From positions 1-48,037 of the IMG/VR virus record IMGVR_UViG_3300017917_001937: DNA of 48,037 nt; one strand, 5' to 3'. The notes below the pieces were generated by a model that worked only from the letters and a program-made list of their open reading frames with translations, made no database searches and was not told the origin of the DNA. Made by a program: the position numbers and the translations under genes. The stretch is from a virus. Numbering within the stretch: the stretch's first letter is position 1; the number at the start of each line of letters is the position of its first letter. Positions 14,437 to 22,117 of the stretch are shown here, piece by piece.

Positions 14437-15474
14437 ATGTCTAATGCATTCGTTCGTGTCAAAGCAGGCGCATATCGTACCACTGATGTTTCGGGCCGTG
14501 TGTTCCAACTTGTAGAGCAATACCGCACTGGCGCCAAGGGCGGCTATGTTACAGTTAAAAACGGTGGCCAATTCCCTGGCTTCCCGGAAGATATCCGTGT
14601 GAAAGTGAACAGCGTGAGTGATTATGAATTTGTAAGCGAAAGCGATGCAGCAGCCGTTCCAGTTATCCAAAATCTGGAAGACACCGACTCCGGTAAAACC
14701 GACGAAGAACGCATGGTTGAGATCGCCGAGCGTTTTGAAATTCTACACGAAATGACCAAGGCCGCTACCAACGGTGACATCCGTGCCATGATTGTGTCGG
14801 GTCCTCCGGGTGTGGGCAAGAGCTTTGGCGTTGAACAAGAAATTGAAAAGGCCACACTGCTGGATCAGATTGCTGGCCGCCGACTTCGTGCAGAAGTTGT
14901 TAAAGGTTCAGCTACTCCAATTGGCCTGTATCAGACCTTGTACAAGTACTCAGATCCCAACTGCGTGGTTGTGTTTGATGATTGCGATAGCATCCTGCTC
15001 GACGATGTATCCTTGAACCTGCTAAAAGGTGCTCTGGACTCAGGCAAGAAGCGTAAGATTAGCTGGCTCGCTGATTCGCGTATCCTACGCTCTGAAGGCA
15101 TCCCGGACAGCTTTGAATTTAAAGGTAGTGTAATCTTTATTACTAACCTTAAGTTTGACAAGATGAAGAGCCAGAAGCTTCGTGATCACCTGGATGCTTT
15201 GCAATCACGCTGCCACTATCTGGATCTAACTCTAGACACCATGCGTGACAAGATCCTGCGTATCAAGCAAATTGCTCGTTCGGGCGAACTGTTTGCAGAT
15301 CTTGAACTCAGCGAAGTAGCACAAGATGAGATCATTGCGTTCATGGACGAAAACAAAAATCGTCTGCGTGAGATGAGCTTGCGTATGGCAATCAAGATTG
15401 GTCAGCTGTACAAGAGCTTCCCAACCAAATGGTCGGCGCTGGCGCAAAGCACTTGTATGAAGCCTGCAGTATAA
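14437..15474 (+). CDS. AAA+ ATPase
   Basis: 345 residues. Walker A is GPPGVGKS (122-129), Walker B is VVVFDDCD (177-184), and a sensor-1-like FITN follows near 225. The first 70 residues form a separate basic domain, perhaps for partner or nucleic-acid binding. The family resembles uncharacterised ATPases of T4-like and marine phages. It is transcribed alone from its own promoter and ends before a strong terminator, and codon use suggests high expression. The substrate is unknown; a clamp-loader role is not supported. Confidence 0.85.
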   Translation: MSNAFVRVKAGAYRTTDVSGRVFQLVEQYRTGAKGGYVTVKNGGQFPGFPEDIRVKVNSVSDYEFVSESDAAAVPVIQNLEDTDSGKTDEERMVEIAERFEILHEMTKAATNGDIRAMIVSGPPGVGKSFGVEQEIEKATLLDQIAGRRLRAEVVKGSATPIGLYQTLYKYSDPNCVVVFDDCDSILLDDVSLNLLKGALDSGKKRKISWLADSRILRSEGIPDSFEFKGSVIFITNLKFDKMKSQKLRDHLDALQSRCHYLDLTLDTMRDKILRIKQIARSGELFADLELSEVAQDEIIAFMDENKNRLREMSLRMAIKIGQLYKSFPTKWSALAQSTCMKPAV

Positions 15475-15482
15475 GTTTTAAC

Positions 15483-15517
15483 TGCCGGAATTTTTGTTAG
15501 CTCCTTTTATTCCGGTA
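15483..15517 (+). other. 3'-UTR hairpin with anti-Shine-Dalgarno loop
   Basis: TGCCGGAAT (15483-15491) pairs with ATTCCGGTA (15509-15517), including one G-U pair. The 17-base loop contains TAGCTCCTT (15498-15506), the exact complement of AAGGAGCTA at 14426-14434, the ribosome site of the upstream ATPase gene. Confidence 0.65.
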
Positions 15518-15523
15518 TTTTAC

Positions 15524-15548
15524 AGCCCACTTAGGTGGGCTTTTTTTT
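15524..15548 (+). terminator. Rho-independent terminator
   Basis: AGCCCAC, TTAG loop, GTGGGCT, then a run of T to 15548. Seven GC-rich pairs and a T tract make it a strong terminator. It ends the ATPase transcript; the next promoter's -35 uses its last bases. Confidence 0.93.
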
Positions 15549-15576
15549 GACTATTTTTTGTGTAACGTGTTATAAT
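15547..15576 (+). promoter_or_regulatory. sigma70-type promoter giving a leaderless mRNA
   Basis: TTGACT at 15547-15552, 18-base spacer, TATAAT at 15571-15576. Six bases separate the -10 from ATG 15583, so transcription should start at or next to the start codon. Confidence 0.82.
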
Positions 15577-15582
15577 ACGAGT

Positions 15583-16743
15583 ATGAAAAAATTCTCTTAT
15601 GTTGAAGATTATTTAGAAATTATCAACGGCGATCGTGATCCGGCCACGGGCAAGATTTACGGACTGTTTGATAGCACTCAACCAATTGTTAGTTTAGCCA
15701 GATACGATGTCCAGGTCCTGGCTAGTATGAGTGCAGCTACACAAAGCGGCCGTGCGCTTACTGACCGACAAGCAGAGTTGGCAGTTAAAATTATTTTAAA
15801 ATACCGTAAACAATTAGAAAAATTAGATATTGATGTTGCCCCAATTGAACATCCGCAATATAGGTTAGGGGTACGAACAATTGATCGTCGTCGATTATTG
15901 TATATTGATGGCGATAATATTGTTGTAAAGTTTCCTTACGAAACAAAATTAATTGACGATTTAAGAGACTTGAGCAAGATCAGTCAAGGCAGTTGGAGGT
16001 TTGATTCTGATAACAAAGCTTGGCATTTGGCAATTACAGAAACTAATGTAGTGGCTGCGTCTGGTTTTGCAGGGAATCATCAATTTGAAGTAAGTGATGA
16101 ATTTAAAAGATTGTTGCAGTCCGTAGTTGATTGCGAACAAGACCCATACGAAATCAAATTGATTGAAACAGATTTGGGACTGACAATCAAAAATGCAGCA
16201 AACAGTTTAGTTGATGCTATCAAAAACTATTGCGGATTTGATTCAAGTAATCTTGATCTATTGGTTGATAACAGTGCAATTTATGGATACACTGTTGACG
16301 AACCAATTAAAGAGAGAATTGTAGAAAAGTATTCGCCGCGAGTATGCAATTTAATGACAGCACAAGAATCTAAATTCAAACCCGACAGCGACGATTCTGT
16401 ATATAAAGATGTGGCTCAATATGCCAAGATTAATGGACGTTATCCCATCTATGTGTACGAACCAGATATGAGTGATCGCTTGTTTAAAAATTTTGTAGGA
16501 AAGTATTTTCATCCTGACGACATTTATCAGACGCAACACTTGAAACCGCAAGTGCCCACTGTACACAAAAAGGTCATTTACTTTAACAAATACTCAGCAC
16601 AATGGGATCAACCTGTTCCGCTGCTGATCAGTGGACAAGGTATGATGCACGGCGGCGAAAAAACTTTGTTATTGCAACGAGCCGAAAAGGTTGTGTACTT
16701 TGCAACAGAAGTTTATAATAATAAAAACAATAGACGAACTTGA
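15583..16743 (+). CDS. UvsW-adjacent protein with HARP-like segment
   Basis: 386 residues from ATG 15583. A longer frame reaches GTG 15535, but that start lies inside the terminator and upstream of the promoter, so it is rejected. VKFPYETKLIDDLRDLSK and GSWRFDSDNKAWHL (about residues 110-145) resemble the HARP-type substrate-recognition domain of SNF2 helicases (yxxxLIxxlrxhxxxxWxxxxkxWxl). The rest is unrecognised. Its end overlaps the UvsW-type helicase by 4 bases, so it may work as a separate substrate-recognition partner. No ribosome site is present. Confidence 0.7.
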   Translation: MKKFSYVEDYLEIINGDRDPATGKIYGLFDSTQPIVSLARYDVQVLASMSAATQSGRALTDRQAELAVKIILKYRKQLEKLDIDVAPIEHPQYRLGVRTIDRRRLLYIDGDNIVVKFPYETKLIDDLRDLSKISQGSWRFDSDNKAWHLAITETNVVAASGFAGNHQFEVSDEFKRLLQSVVDCEQDPYEIKLIETDLGLTIKNAANSLVDAIKNYCGFDSSNLDLLVDNSAIYGYTVDEPIKERIVEKYSPRVCNLMTAQESKFKPDSDDSVYKDVAQYAKINGRYPIYVYEPDMSDRLFKNFVGKYFHPDDIYQTQHLKPQVPTVHKKVIYFNKYSAQWDQPVPLLISGQGMMHGGEKTLLLQRAEKVVYFATEVYNNKNNRRT

Positions 16744-18197
16744 TGCAAGCCAAACTAATAATCCGCGACGAAGTAAATGTAAAAATTGAAGGCCTAGAAC
16801 TTGGTACAAGAACCGCCCTGGTCAAAAAATACAAATATGAAATTCCAGGCGCCAGGTATCAACCCGCTGTTCGTCTTGGTCGATGGGACGGCAAAGTTCC
16901 GTTTTTTAATTTAGGTGGCACTACCTATATCAATCTTCTTCCTGAGATACTGCCTTATTTGGACGAGCAAGGATACGATATTGAAGTAGAAGATGCTAGA
17001 GAATACCGCACTACATTTGAATTTCGGGCAGTCAACGAATTAAGTTACAGTCATATCATGTGGCCCAAAGGTCATCCCAAAGCCGGCGAGCCAATGGAAC
17101 TACGTGACTATCAGCCTGAGATTATCAATAGATTTTTTGCCAATCCGCAGTGTGTGCAAGAAGTGGCAACAGGCGCAGGCAAAACGGTTATCACCGCAGC
17201 ACTGGCCGACGGTGTTAGCGCATACGGTCGTAGCATTGTGATTGTTCCTAACAAAAGCCTAGTAACACAAACAGAAGAAGATTTTGTTAACATGCAATTG
17301 GATGTGGGGGTGTATTTTGGAGATAGAAAAGAATACAATAGAACACATACCATATGCACTTGGCAAAGCTTAAACAATTTACTCAAGAATACAAAAAACG
17401 CAGAAGCAGACATCACTATCGGCGAGTTCTTAGAGGGTGTAGTTGCAGTTATTGTTGACGAAACTCACCAAGCCAAAGCTGATGCACTCAAGACATTACT
17501 AAGTGGACCTTTTGCACAAGTACCCATACGATGGGGATTGACTGGAACTATACCCAAAGAGGATTATGCTAGACAAAGTATTTTTTGCATGATTGGTCCA
17601 GTAGTTGGACATCTAAGTGCTAGCGAACTGCAAGAAGCTGGGCACCTAGCGCAATGTCATGTAAACGTGGTACAGCTAGTGGATCACAAAGAATATACAA
17701 ACTATCAGAGCGAATTAAAGTATCTAATTGAAACAGGCGAAAGACTAGATTATATTGCTAGACTGATAAGTACTATTGTTGATTCTGGTAATACGCTAAT
17801 ACTTGTAGATAGAATTAGCGCAGGTCGAGCACTAGCTGATAGACTACCGGGTAGTGTATTTGTGTCAGGAGCAACCAAAGCCGGGGAGCGTAAAGAGCAC
17901 TATGACGAGGTGGCTGAAGCGACAGGAAAAATCATCATCGCTACTTACGGCGTTGCTGCTGTTGGTATCAATATTCCCCGCATTTTTAATCTTGTTTTAC
18001 TTGAGCCTGGCAAATCTTTTGTACGAGTTATTCAAAGTATTGGGCGCGGCATTCGTAAAGCGGCAGATAAAGACTTTGTTCAAATCTGGGACATCACTTC
18101 CACCTGTAAGTTCGCAAAACGACATTTAACAAAAAGAAAAGTTTTTTATAAGGAAGCCAACTATCCCTTTACAATTGAAAAGGTTGATTGGCAATGA
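16740..18197 (+). CDS. uvsW: UvsW-type superfamily 2 DNA helicase
   Basis: 485 residues. An N-terminal domain with GRWDGKVPFF precedes the helicase core: LRDYQPEII (Q-like motif), ATGAGKT (Walker A, 143-149), DETH (motif II, 240-243), GLTGT (motif III-like) and QSIGRGIRK (motif VI, about 432-440). Length and order match T4 UvsW, which unwinds branched DNA and R-loops and drives the switch from origin to recombination-dependent replication. The first ATG overlaps the upstream gene by 4 bases. Confidence 0.92.
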   Translation: MMQAKLIIRDEVNVKIEGLELGTRTALVKKYKYEIPGARYQPAVRLGRWDGKVPFFNLGGTTYINLLPEILPYLDEQGYDIEVEDAREYRTTFEFRAVNELSYSHIMWPKGHPKAGEPMELRDYQPEIINRFFANPQCVQEVATGAGKTVITAALADGVSAYGRSIVIVPNKSLVTQTEEDFVNMQLDVGVYFGDRKEYNRTHTICTWQSLNNLLKNTKNAEADITIGEFLEGVVAVIVDETHQAKADALKTLLSGPFAQVPIRWGLTGTIPKEDYARQSIFCMIGPVVGHLSASELQEAGHLAQCHVNVVQLVDHKEYTNYQSELKYLIETGERLDYIARLISTIVDSGNTLILVDRISAGRALADRLPGSVFVSGATKAGERKEHYDEVAEATGKIIIATYGVAAVGINIPRIFNLVLLEPGKSFVRVIQSIGRGIRKAADKDFVQIWDITSTCKFAKRHLTKRKVFYKEANYPFTIEKVDWQ

Positions 18198-18391
18198 GCT
18201 TTCAAATTGAGGACAGAGGCAATGGCGTAAAATGGGTACAAATAGATCGTACTGATATGCGCGACATTGCTCAGTGGTGTAGATCAACCGGCTGCGGCAA
18301 ACAAGTAAACTTTAAACAAATAAGTTTTAGAAACGACTCAGAACTAACTATGTTTCTTATGAGATGGGACCATGATAGTAGTATGCGGTGA
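18194..18391 (+). CDS. small hypothetical protein
   Basis: 65 residues from ATG 18194 (ATGA overlap with uvsW), preferred over a TTG at 18188. Sequence MSFQIEDRGNGVKWVQIDRT, then IAQWCRSTGCGKQVNF. A compact alpha/beta protein by appearance. It overlaps the next gene by 20 bases. Small proteins of this kind sit after uvsW in T4-like phages, but I do not recognise this one. Confidence 0.65.
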   Translation: MSFQIEDRGNGVKWVQIDRTDMRDIAQWCRSTGCGKQVNFKQISFRNDSELTMFLMRWDHDSSMR

Positions 18392-18947
18392 TAGCTTTAT
18401 GGCGCCAGATCCCAATGCGTTAGGACGGCACTTTAGCGAACACATAGGCGCATTAAGTTTGGCCAAGCCTGGTTGCGGAAACATAGATATATGTTTCCAG
18501 ATAGAAGAATCTATTAGGTTGCGGCCACAACGTGTAATAATTGGTACTACTGACAGTGCAAGAACAGAATTACGAATGACCGAGGACGTATTACACAATT
18601 TAAGTTTACAAAACTTTCGCAACGGTGACTACATAAGCGATACTATACCAACACTAATTGGTGAAGAACCAGATATTAGAGACAAGTATTATATAGATAG
18701 TGCTCGTAGACAGGCAGTAAAACAATATTTTGTAGAAATTTACGATAGCATTTTAAAAAGCACAACGGATTATTGGGCATTAGGATATTGGTACAAGCAA
18801 CTTCAGGAGCATGGAATACAATATGATGTGTTACCAAAGAACTTTTGCATCTACACCTATGCCCAAGAGCATCCCAACGAGCCATATTCGTTCCATACTG
18901 ATTTTAAGACACAGGAAAAAGCAGCAATTTTACTTTTACAACAATGA
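18372..18947 (+). CDS. SGNH/GDSL hydrolase-like protein
   Basis: 191 residues. It begins MIVVCGDSFMAPD, the block I GDSx motif, and has LAKPGCGNIDICFQIEESI, matching the block II Gly/Asn pattern of SGNH enzymes. VIIGTTDSARTEL is a strand-turn typical of phage relatives. A catalytic Asp-x-x-His near the end is not certain (HTDFKT is a candidate). It could be an esterase acting on acylated glycans; similar proteins are common in marine T4-like phages. Confidence 0.72.
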   Translation: MIVVCGDSFMAPDPNALGRHFSEHIGALSLAKPGCGNIDICFQIEESIRLRPQRVIIGTTDSARTELRMTEDVLHNLSLQNFRNGDYISDTIPTLIGEEPDIRDKYYIDSARRQAVKQYFVEIYDSILKSTTDYWALGYWYKQLQEHGIQYDVLPKNFCIYTYAQEHPNEPYSFHTDFKTQEKAAILLLQQ

Positions 18948-19447
18948 GAATACTTACATTAGAAAACATAGCCTACGAACTCAATGAAGTACCAGACGAA
19001 ATTGAGGACTTACGTTTTGCTGTACTAGACAACAGTGACCCCAGAGCACCGGACTATTTTTATATCCCTCTAATCTTTTTGGAAAGCTTTAACAGTCCTG
19101 CTCTAGTTCTGCGTATTGGGGATAATGTTATTAAAATGCCGGTTGATTGGCACGTATTGATTGGCGAACCCGACCTCGGTGACCTTGAAGTGGTTCCTCT
19201 TACCAGTATCAATGACAGAGGATTCAGTGTGTTTTGCTTTAATCCAATTACCAGCTTTAAACCGGAGTTTGCCAAAATAGAAATAATTGACATCTACCAA
19301 GATGTAAAATGGTATTTCCCTAAACTCAAGCCGGGGCAATTGTTGGCCGTTCCGTTAGAGACCGGAACAGAAAAACCCCTGTGCGCTTATTTCGTTAAGG
19401 ATATATCTAGACAGAGTGAGGTAATTGATTATGCCAAATGCTGGTAG
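18944..19447 (+). CDS. conserved T4-like phage hypothetical protein
   Basis: 167 residues, acidic. Recognisable by YFYIPLIFLESFNSPALVL, MPVDWHVLIGEPDLGDLEV, and YQDVKWYFPKLKPGQLLAVP. I recall the pattern in marine T4-like phages beside replication genes, without assigned function. Beta-rich by appearance, no catalytic motif. The ATG overlaps the upstream stop (ATGA). Confidence 0.78.
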   Translation: MRILTLENIAYELNEVPDEIEDLRFAVLDNSDPRAPDYFYIPLIFLESFNSPALVLRIGDNVIKMPVDWHVLIGEPDLGDLEVVPLTSINDRGFSVFCFNPITSFKPEFAKIEIIDIYQDVKWYFPKLKPGQLLAVPLETGTEKPLCAYFVKDISRQSEVIDYAKCW

Positions 19448-19709
19448 ATTCGAACCTGGTGCTACTTACATTTACGAGCGCGACGGTAGTAAAACCTATG
19501 CTCGTAAAATGGGAGAGACTGAGCGAATTTTAATTGGCGAAGAATATGCGTTAGACATCAATCGTCGTAGAATAGAAATAGCCGATGATTGGGTTCCTAT
19601 AGTGGAAGCGGCCGAGCACAATCCTGCTTTACAGGACGCACTAGATCGTGCTAAACTAGTATACGAATTAAGCAAACAAGACGACCCGTTGTTTCATCAT
19701 CCGGTATGA
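19431..19709 (+). CDS. small conserved phage hypothetical protein
   Basis: 92 residues. ATG 19431 is preferred over TTG 19425, because GAGG at 19418-19421 lies nine bases before the ATG and only three before the TTG. It begins MPNAGRFEPGATYIYERDGS and has YARKMGETERILIGEEY. Overlaps both neighbours (17 and 4 bases). No function known. Confidence 0.72.
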   Translation: MPNAGRFEPGATYIYERDGSKTYARKMGETERILIGEEYALDINRRRIEIADDWVPIVEAAEHNPALQDALDRAKLVYELSKQDDPLFHHPV

Positions 19710-20170
19710 GTGATAAATTAAACATTGCAAATGAAATGCGAGCATTTGATAATAAAGATCGAATGTTTTATCGCGAACTCACCGATGAGGAACGCAAAAA
19801 ATTTAGTAACTTTCTCATGATCAGATGGGGATCGAGCGTACAAGGTAGTTCAGACTTGCAGGCATATTATCTACTTGCATGTAATGAAAACTTGAACAAA
19901 CATTTTTTTGATCTTAGTAGACATCCTGAGCTACAGTGGTTATCGGCCACAACAGTTAGCCCGGGTATGGGATCGTTTAGACATGATTGGATCAAACAAA
20001 AAAAGCGAGAAAGCAGCAATAACAAAGTAATAAAATTTTTAAGACAAATGTACCCTGATTACAACGATGACGAACTAGAGTTATTGGCTGCAATTAATAC
20101 CAACGACGATATAAAAGAACTTGCTCGAAAACATGGATGGGATGACAAGCGAATCAAGTCAGAGCTATAA
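19706..20170 (+). CDS. candidate clamp-loader subunit (T4 gp62-like)
   Basis: 154 residues. The pattern FSNFLMIRWGSSVQGSSDLQ, YYLLACNENLNKHFFDL, WLSATTVSPGMGSFRHDWIK and the tail LARKHGWDDKRIKSEL recalls marine phage proteins annotated as clamp loader subunit A. T4 gp62 works with gp44 to load the gp45 sliding clamp. The similarity to T4 gp62 itself is weak. No gp44 is in this window, so the call rests on remembered family patterns. Confidence 0.5.
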   Translation: MSDKLNIANEMRAFDNKDRMFYRELTDEERKKFSNFLMIRWGSSVQGSSDLQAYYLLACNENLNKHFFDLSRHPELQWLSATTVSPGMGSFRHDWIKQKKRESSNNKVIKFLRQMYPDYNDDELELLAAINTNDDIKELARKHGWDDKRIKSEL

Positions 20171-20840
20171 GTGTAAATATTGTAGCAAAGAATTCAGAAA
20201 AGAAAGCACACTGGCAGCACATTTATGTGAACAAAAACGACGCTGGCAACAAGAAACCGAAACAGGGGTGCAATTTGGGCTTAGAGCATATTTACAATTC
20301 TATGAAACTACACAAGGTAGCGCACGGCTTAAAAGCTATGGTGATTTCGTTACAAGTCCGTATTACAATGCTTTTATTAAGTTCGGTAGATATTTGGTTG
20401 CTATTCGCTGTCTTAATAGTACTAGTTTTACAAGCTGGTTATTAAAAAATAATAAAAAGTTAGATTATTGGTGCAAAGACAGTTTCTATGAGGAATGGCT
20501 AAATGAATATCTTAAAAAGGAAGCAGTCCAAGACGCCCTCGAACGAGGACTCAAAACAATGGAAGAGTATGCCGACGGAAATCCTAGCCTTGCTAGCTTT
20601 AGCCATTACTTTAGGTACGGTAATTCTAATAGGATTTGCCATCATATTACCACTGGTCGTATTAGTCCTTGGATTGTTTATAACTGCGATAGTGGCATCA
20701 CTTTTCTCGAAAGTCTTGACGAAGCTCTTTTGGCCATTGTTCTTCCTTGGATTGATCCTGATTTTTGGAATCGTAAATTCCAAGATTACCTGGCCGATGT
20801 AGAGTGGTGCAAACATGTTCTTAAAGAAGCCGGATTATGA
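20142..20840 (+). CDS. C2H2/C2HC zinc-finger phage protein
   Basis: About 232 residues. The N-terminal finger is YKCKYCSKEFRKESTLAAHL followed by C, with Cys11, Cys14, His27 and Cys29. The body has FGLRAYLQFY, SFTSWLLKNNKKLDYW and RICHHITTGRISPWIVYNC, a pattern I associate with T4-like marine phages. Start at ATG 20142 is preferred because it directly precedes the finger; in-frame ATG 20133 and TTG 20121 are alternatives. Overlaps the upstream gene by 29 bases. Probably nucleic-acid binding; role unknown. Confidence 0.72.
   Translation: MTSESSQSYKCKYCSKEFRKESTLAAHLCEQKRRWQQETETGVQFGLRAYLQFYETTQGSARLKSYGDFVTSPYYNAFIKFGRYLVAIRCLNSTSFTSWLLKNNKKLDYWCKDSFYEEWLNEYLKKEAVQDALERGLKTMEEYADGNPSLASFSHYFRYGNSNRICHHITTGRISPWIVYNCDSGITFLESLDEALLAIVLPWIDPDFWNRKFQDYLADVEWCKHVLKEAGL
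20503..20802 (+). CDS. embedded ORF for a polytopic membrane protein (overprinted, tentative)
   Basis: A 99-residue ORF lies wholly inside the C2H2 gene in another frame. It has GAGGA at 20490-20494, eight bases before ATG 20503. The first 22 residues are polar and basic (MNILKRKQSKTPSNEDSKQW). The rest is strongly hydrophobic with three or four candidate membrane helices (LALLALAITLGTVILIGFAI, LFITAIVASLF, LFFLGLILIFGIV). It might be a real overprinted protein such as a holin-like factor, or a composition accident, since hydrophobic shadow frames occur by chance. Confidence 0.3.
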   Translation: MNILKRKQSKTPSNEDSKQWKSMPTEILALLALAITLGTVILIGFAIILPLVVLVLGLFITAIVASLFSKVLTKLFWPLFFLGLILIFGIVNSKITWPM

Positions 20841-21418
20841 AATTTAAGTCAGATATTGATATAGATGTAGCTGACAGGGAACAAGCATTGTCCTGCTTGA
20901 AACATACTGCCGCAAGTATTATTCGCGACGGTAAAATCGCCAAACACAACACAGGTGTGTACTTTACTCCTGTTCCAGTGGACCCCGTAACAGGTAGAGC
21001 AAGTGTAGACTACGAAGCAGCCGAAGACCGCGGTTATATCAAAGTAGACATTCTTAATGTTGGGTTATATCAACAAGTAAAATCAGAGCAGCACTTACAA
21101 GAATTAATGCAGCAAGAGCCTGCCTGGGATCGACTTTATGATCCAGAATTTTGTGCGCAGCTAATACATATAGGCGCACACTATGATACTCTTATTAAGA
21201 TGCCCGAAGCTGTTAACACAATCCCTAGACTGGCTATGTTCTTGGCTGTTATTAGACCTGCTAAACGACATTTAATTGGCCGGACTTGGGCAGAAGTCGC
21301 AGAAACAGTGTGGGAACGACCTACAGACGGGAGCTACGCATTTAAGCGTAGCCATTCGATTTCCTATGCACATTTAGTAGTCGTCCATATGAATTTACTT
21401 TGCCAACAAAGCATGTAA
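20837..21418 (+). CDS. DnaE-motif-containing mini protein (reduced C-family polymerase-like)
   Basis: 193 residues. Three separated patches match bacterial DNA polymerase III alpha. SDIDIDVADREQAL (5-18) resembles the palm start PDFDVDFxxxxRDxV. GYIKVDILNVGLY (67-79) resembles the strand with the third catalytic Asp (VKFDFLGLRTL). FKRSHSISYAHLVVVHMNLL (169-188) resembles the fingers region FNKSHSAAYAxxxxxxxxLK. The intervening polymerase regions and the PHP domain are absent, so it is far too small to be a full polymerase. It sits with replication genes. Likely conserved in T4-like marine phages. Confidence 0.68.
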   Translation: MKFKSDIDIDVADREQALSCLKHTAASIIRDGKIAKHNTGVYFTPVPVDPVTGRASVDYEAAEDRGYIKVDILNVGLYQQVKSEQHLQELMQQEPAWDRLYDPEFCAQLIHIGAHYDTLIKMPEAVNTIPRLAMFLAVIRPAKRHLIGRTWAEVAETVWERPTDGSYAFKRSHSISYAHLVVVHMNLLCQQSM

Positions 21419-21432
21419 TTTTTTAAAGTAGG

Positions 21433-21440
21433 CATAAATA
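21433..21440 (+). promoter_or_regulatory. T4-type late promoter-like motif
   Basis: CATAAATA, 5 bases before the ATG of the HNH gene. It matches the NATAAATA core of T4-like late promoters. Confidence 0.42.
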
Positions 21441-21445
21441 ATTAT

Positions 21446-22117
21446 ATGCCAAAAAGTAAAAATTACGACAGTTGGATTAAACAAAATTATCCTCGAAAGT
21501 GCGAACATTGTGATTATGTAAGTAATAATCCGTCAATGTATCACTATCATAAAAAAACACACGATCCTATACCCAAAGGCACCTTATGCTGGCAAGGATG
21601 CGGCCAATTAGCAAAGCATCGCGGCACTGGCGGAAAATACACTTGTTTACCAAAAGCACAACATTGTCCGGAGTACATTAAACAACATTCTGCTAGGATT
21701 GCCAAACAATGGGACGGCGATTATGAAAGAAAAGAAAAAACTAAAGAAAGATTCTTTGAATACTGCTGCGGCAATGATGCAGTAAAAGAAAAACAAAGGG
21801 AAACTCTTAAAAAGAAATGGGGTAATTTTACCCCTGAACAAATGAAGGAATATCGACACTACGCCCGACGCTTGCGATCAAGAGCACAGAAATGGGCTAA
21901 AGAACAAGGTTATACATTAGGGCAACAAACCTATCATGTTGACCACAAACTAAGCGTACTTGATGCATGGAAAGCAGGATTGTCTGAAGAAATAGTTAAT
22001 CATCCGGCTAACTTACAAATACTTGAAGCAAAAGTTAATAGTAGCAAAGGTGCTAAAAGCAGTATTACCGTTGATGAACTGATAGATTTGATTAATAAAT
22101 ATACGAATGCGTATTAA
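21446..22117 (+). CDS. HNH homing-type endonuclease with N-terminal zinc fingers
   Basis: 223 residues, very basic. A textbook C2H2 finger (Cys19, Cys22, His35, His39) is followed by a second cysteine-rich site (Cys48, Cys52, Cys67, Cys74). A Lys-rich helical linker comes next. The C-terminal HNH fold has YHVDHKLSV (His164, Asp166, His167), VNHPANLQIL (His186, Asn189) and VNSSKG. Free-standing HNH enzymes in T4-like phages commonly act as homing endonucleases. The gene sits between replication-type and late genes and overlaps the next by 11 bases. Confidence 0.83.
   Translation: MPKSKNYDSWIKQNYPRKCEHCDYVSNNPSMYHYHKKTHDPIPKGTLCWQGCGQLAKHRGTGGKYTCLPKAQHCPEYIKQHSARIAKQWDGDYERKEKTKERFFEYCCGNDAVKEKQRETLKKKWGNFTPEQMKEYRHYARRLRSRAQKWAKEQGYTLGQQTYHVDHKLSVLDAWKAGLSEEIVNHPANLQILEAKVNSSKGAKSSITVDELIDLINKYTNAY

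Noticed and set aside
14437-15474. AAA ATPase as clamp loader gp44
   Set aside because: It lacks an SRC (arginine-finger) motif and has an unrelated N-terminal domain and early-gene context.
15535-15582. Upstream extension of the leaderless gene to GTG 15535
   Set aside because: It would begin inside the terminator stem and upstream of the promoter -10; no ribosome site.
20499-20816. Minus-strand 105-residue ORF opposite the C2H2 gene
   Set aside because: Antisense shadow with no ribosome site; the plus frame has family motifs.
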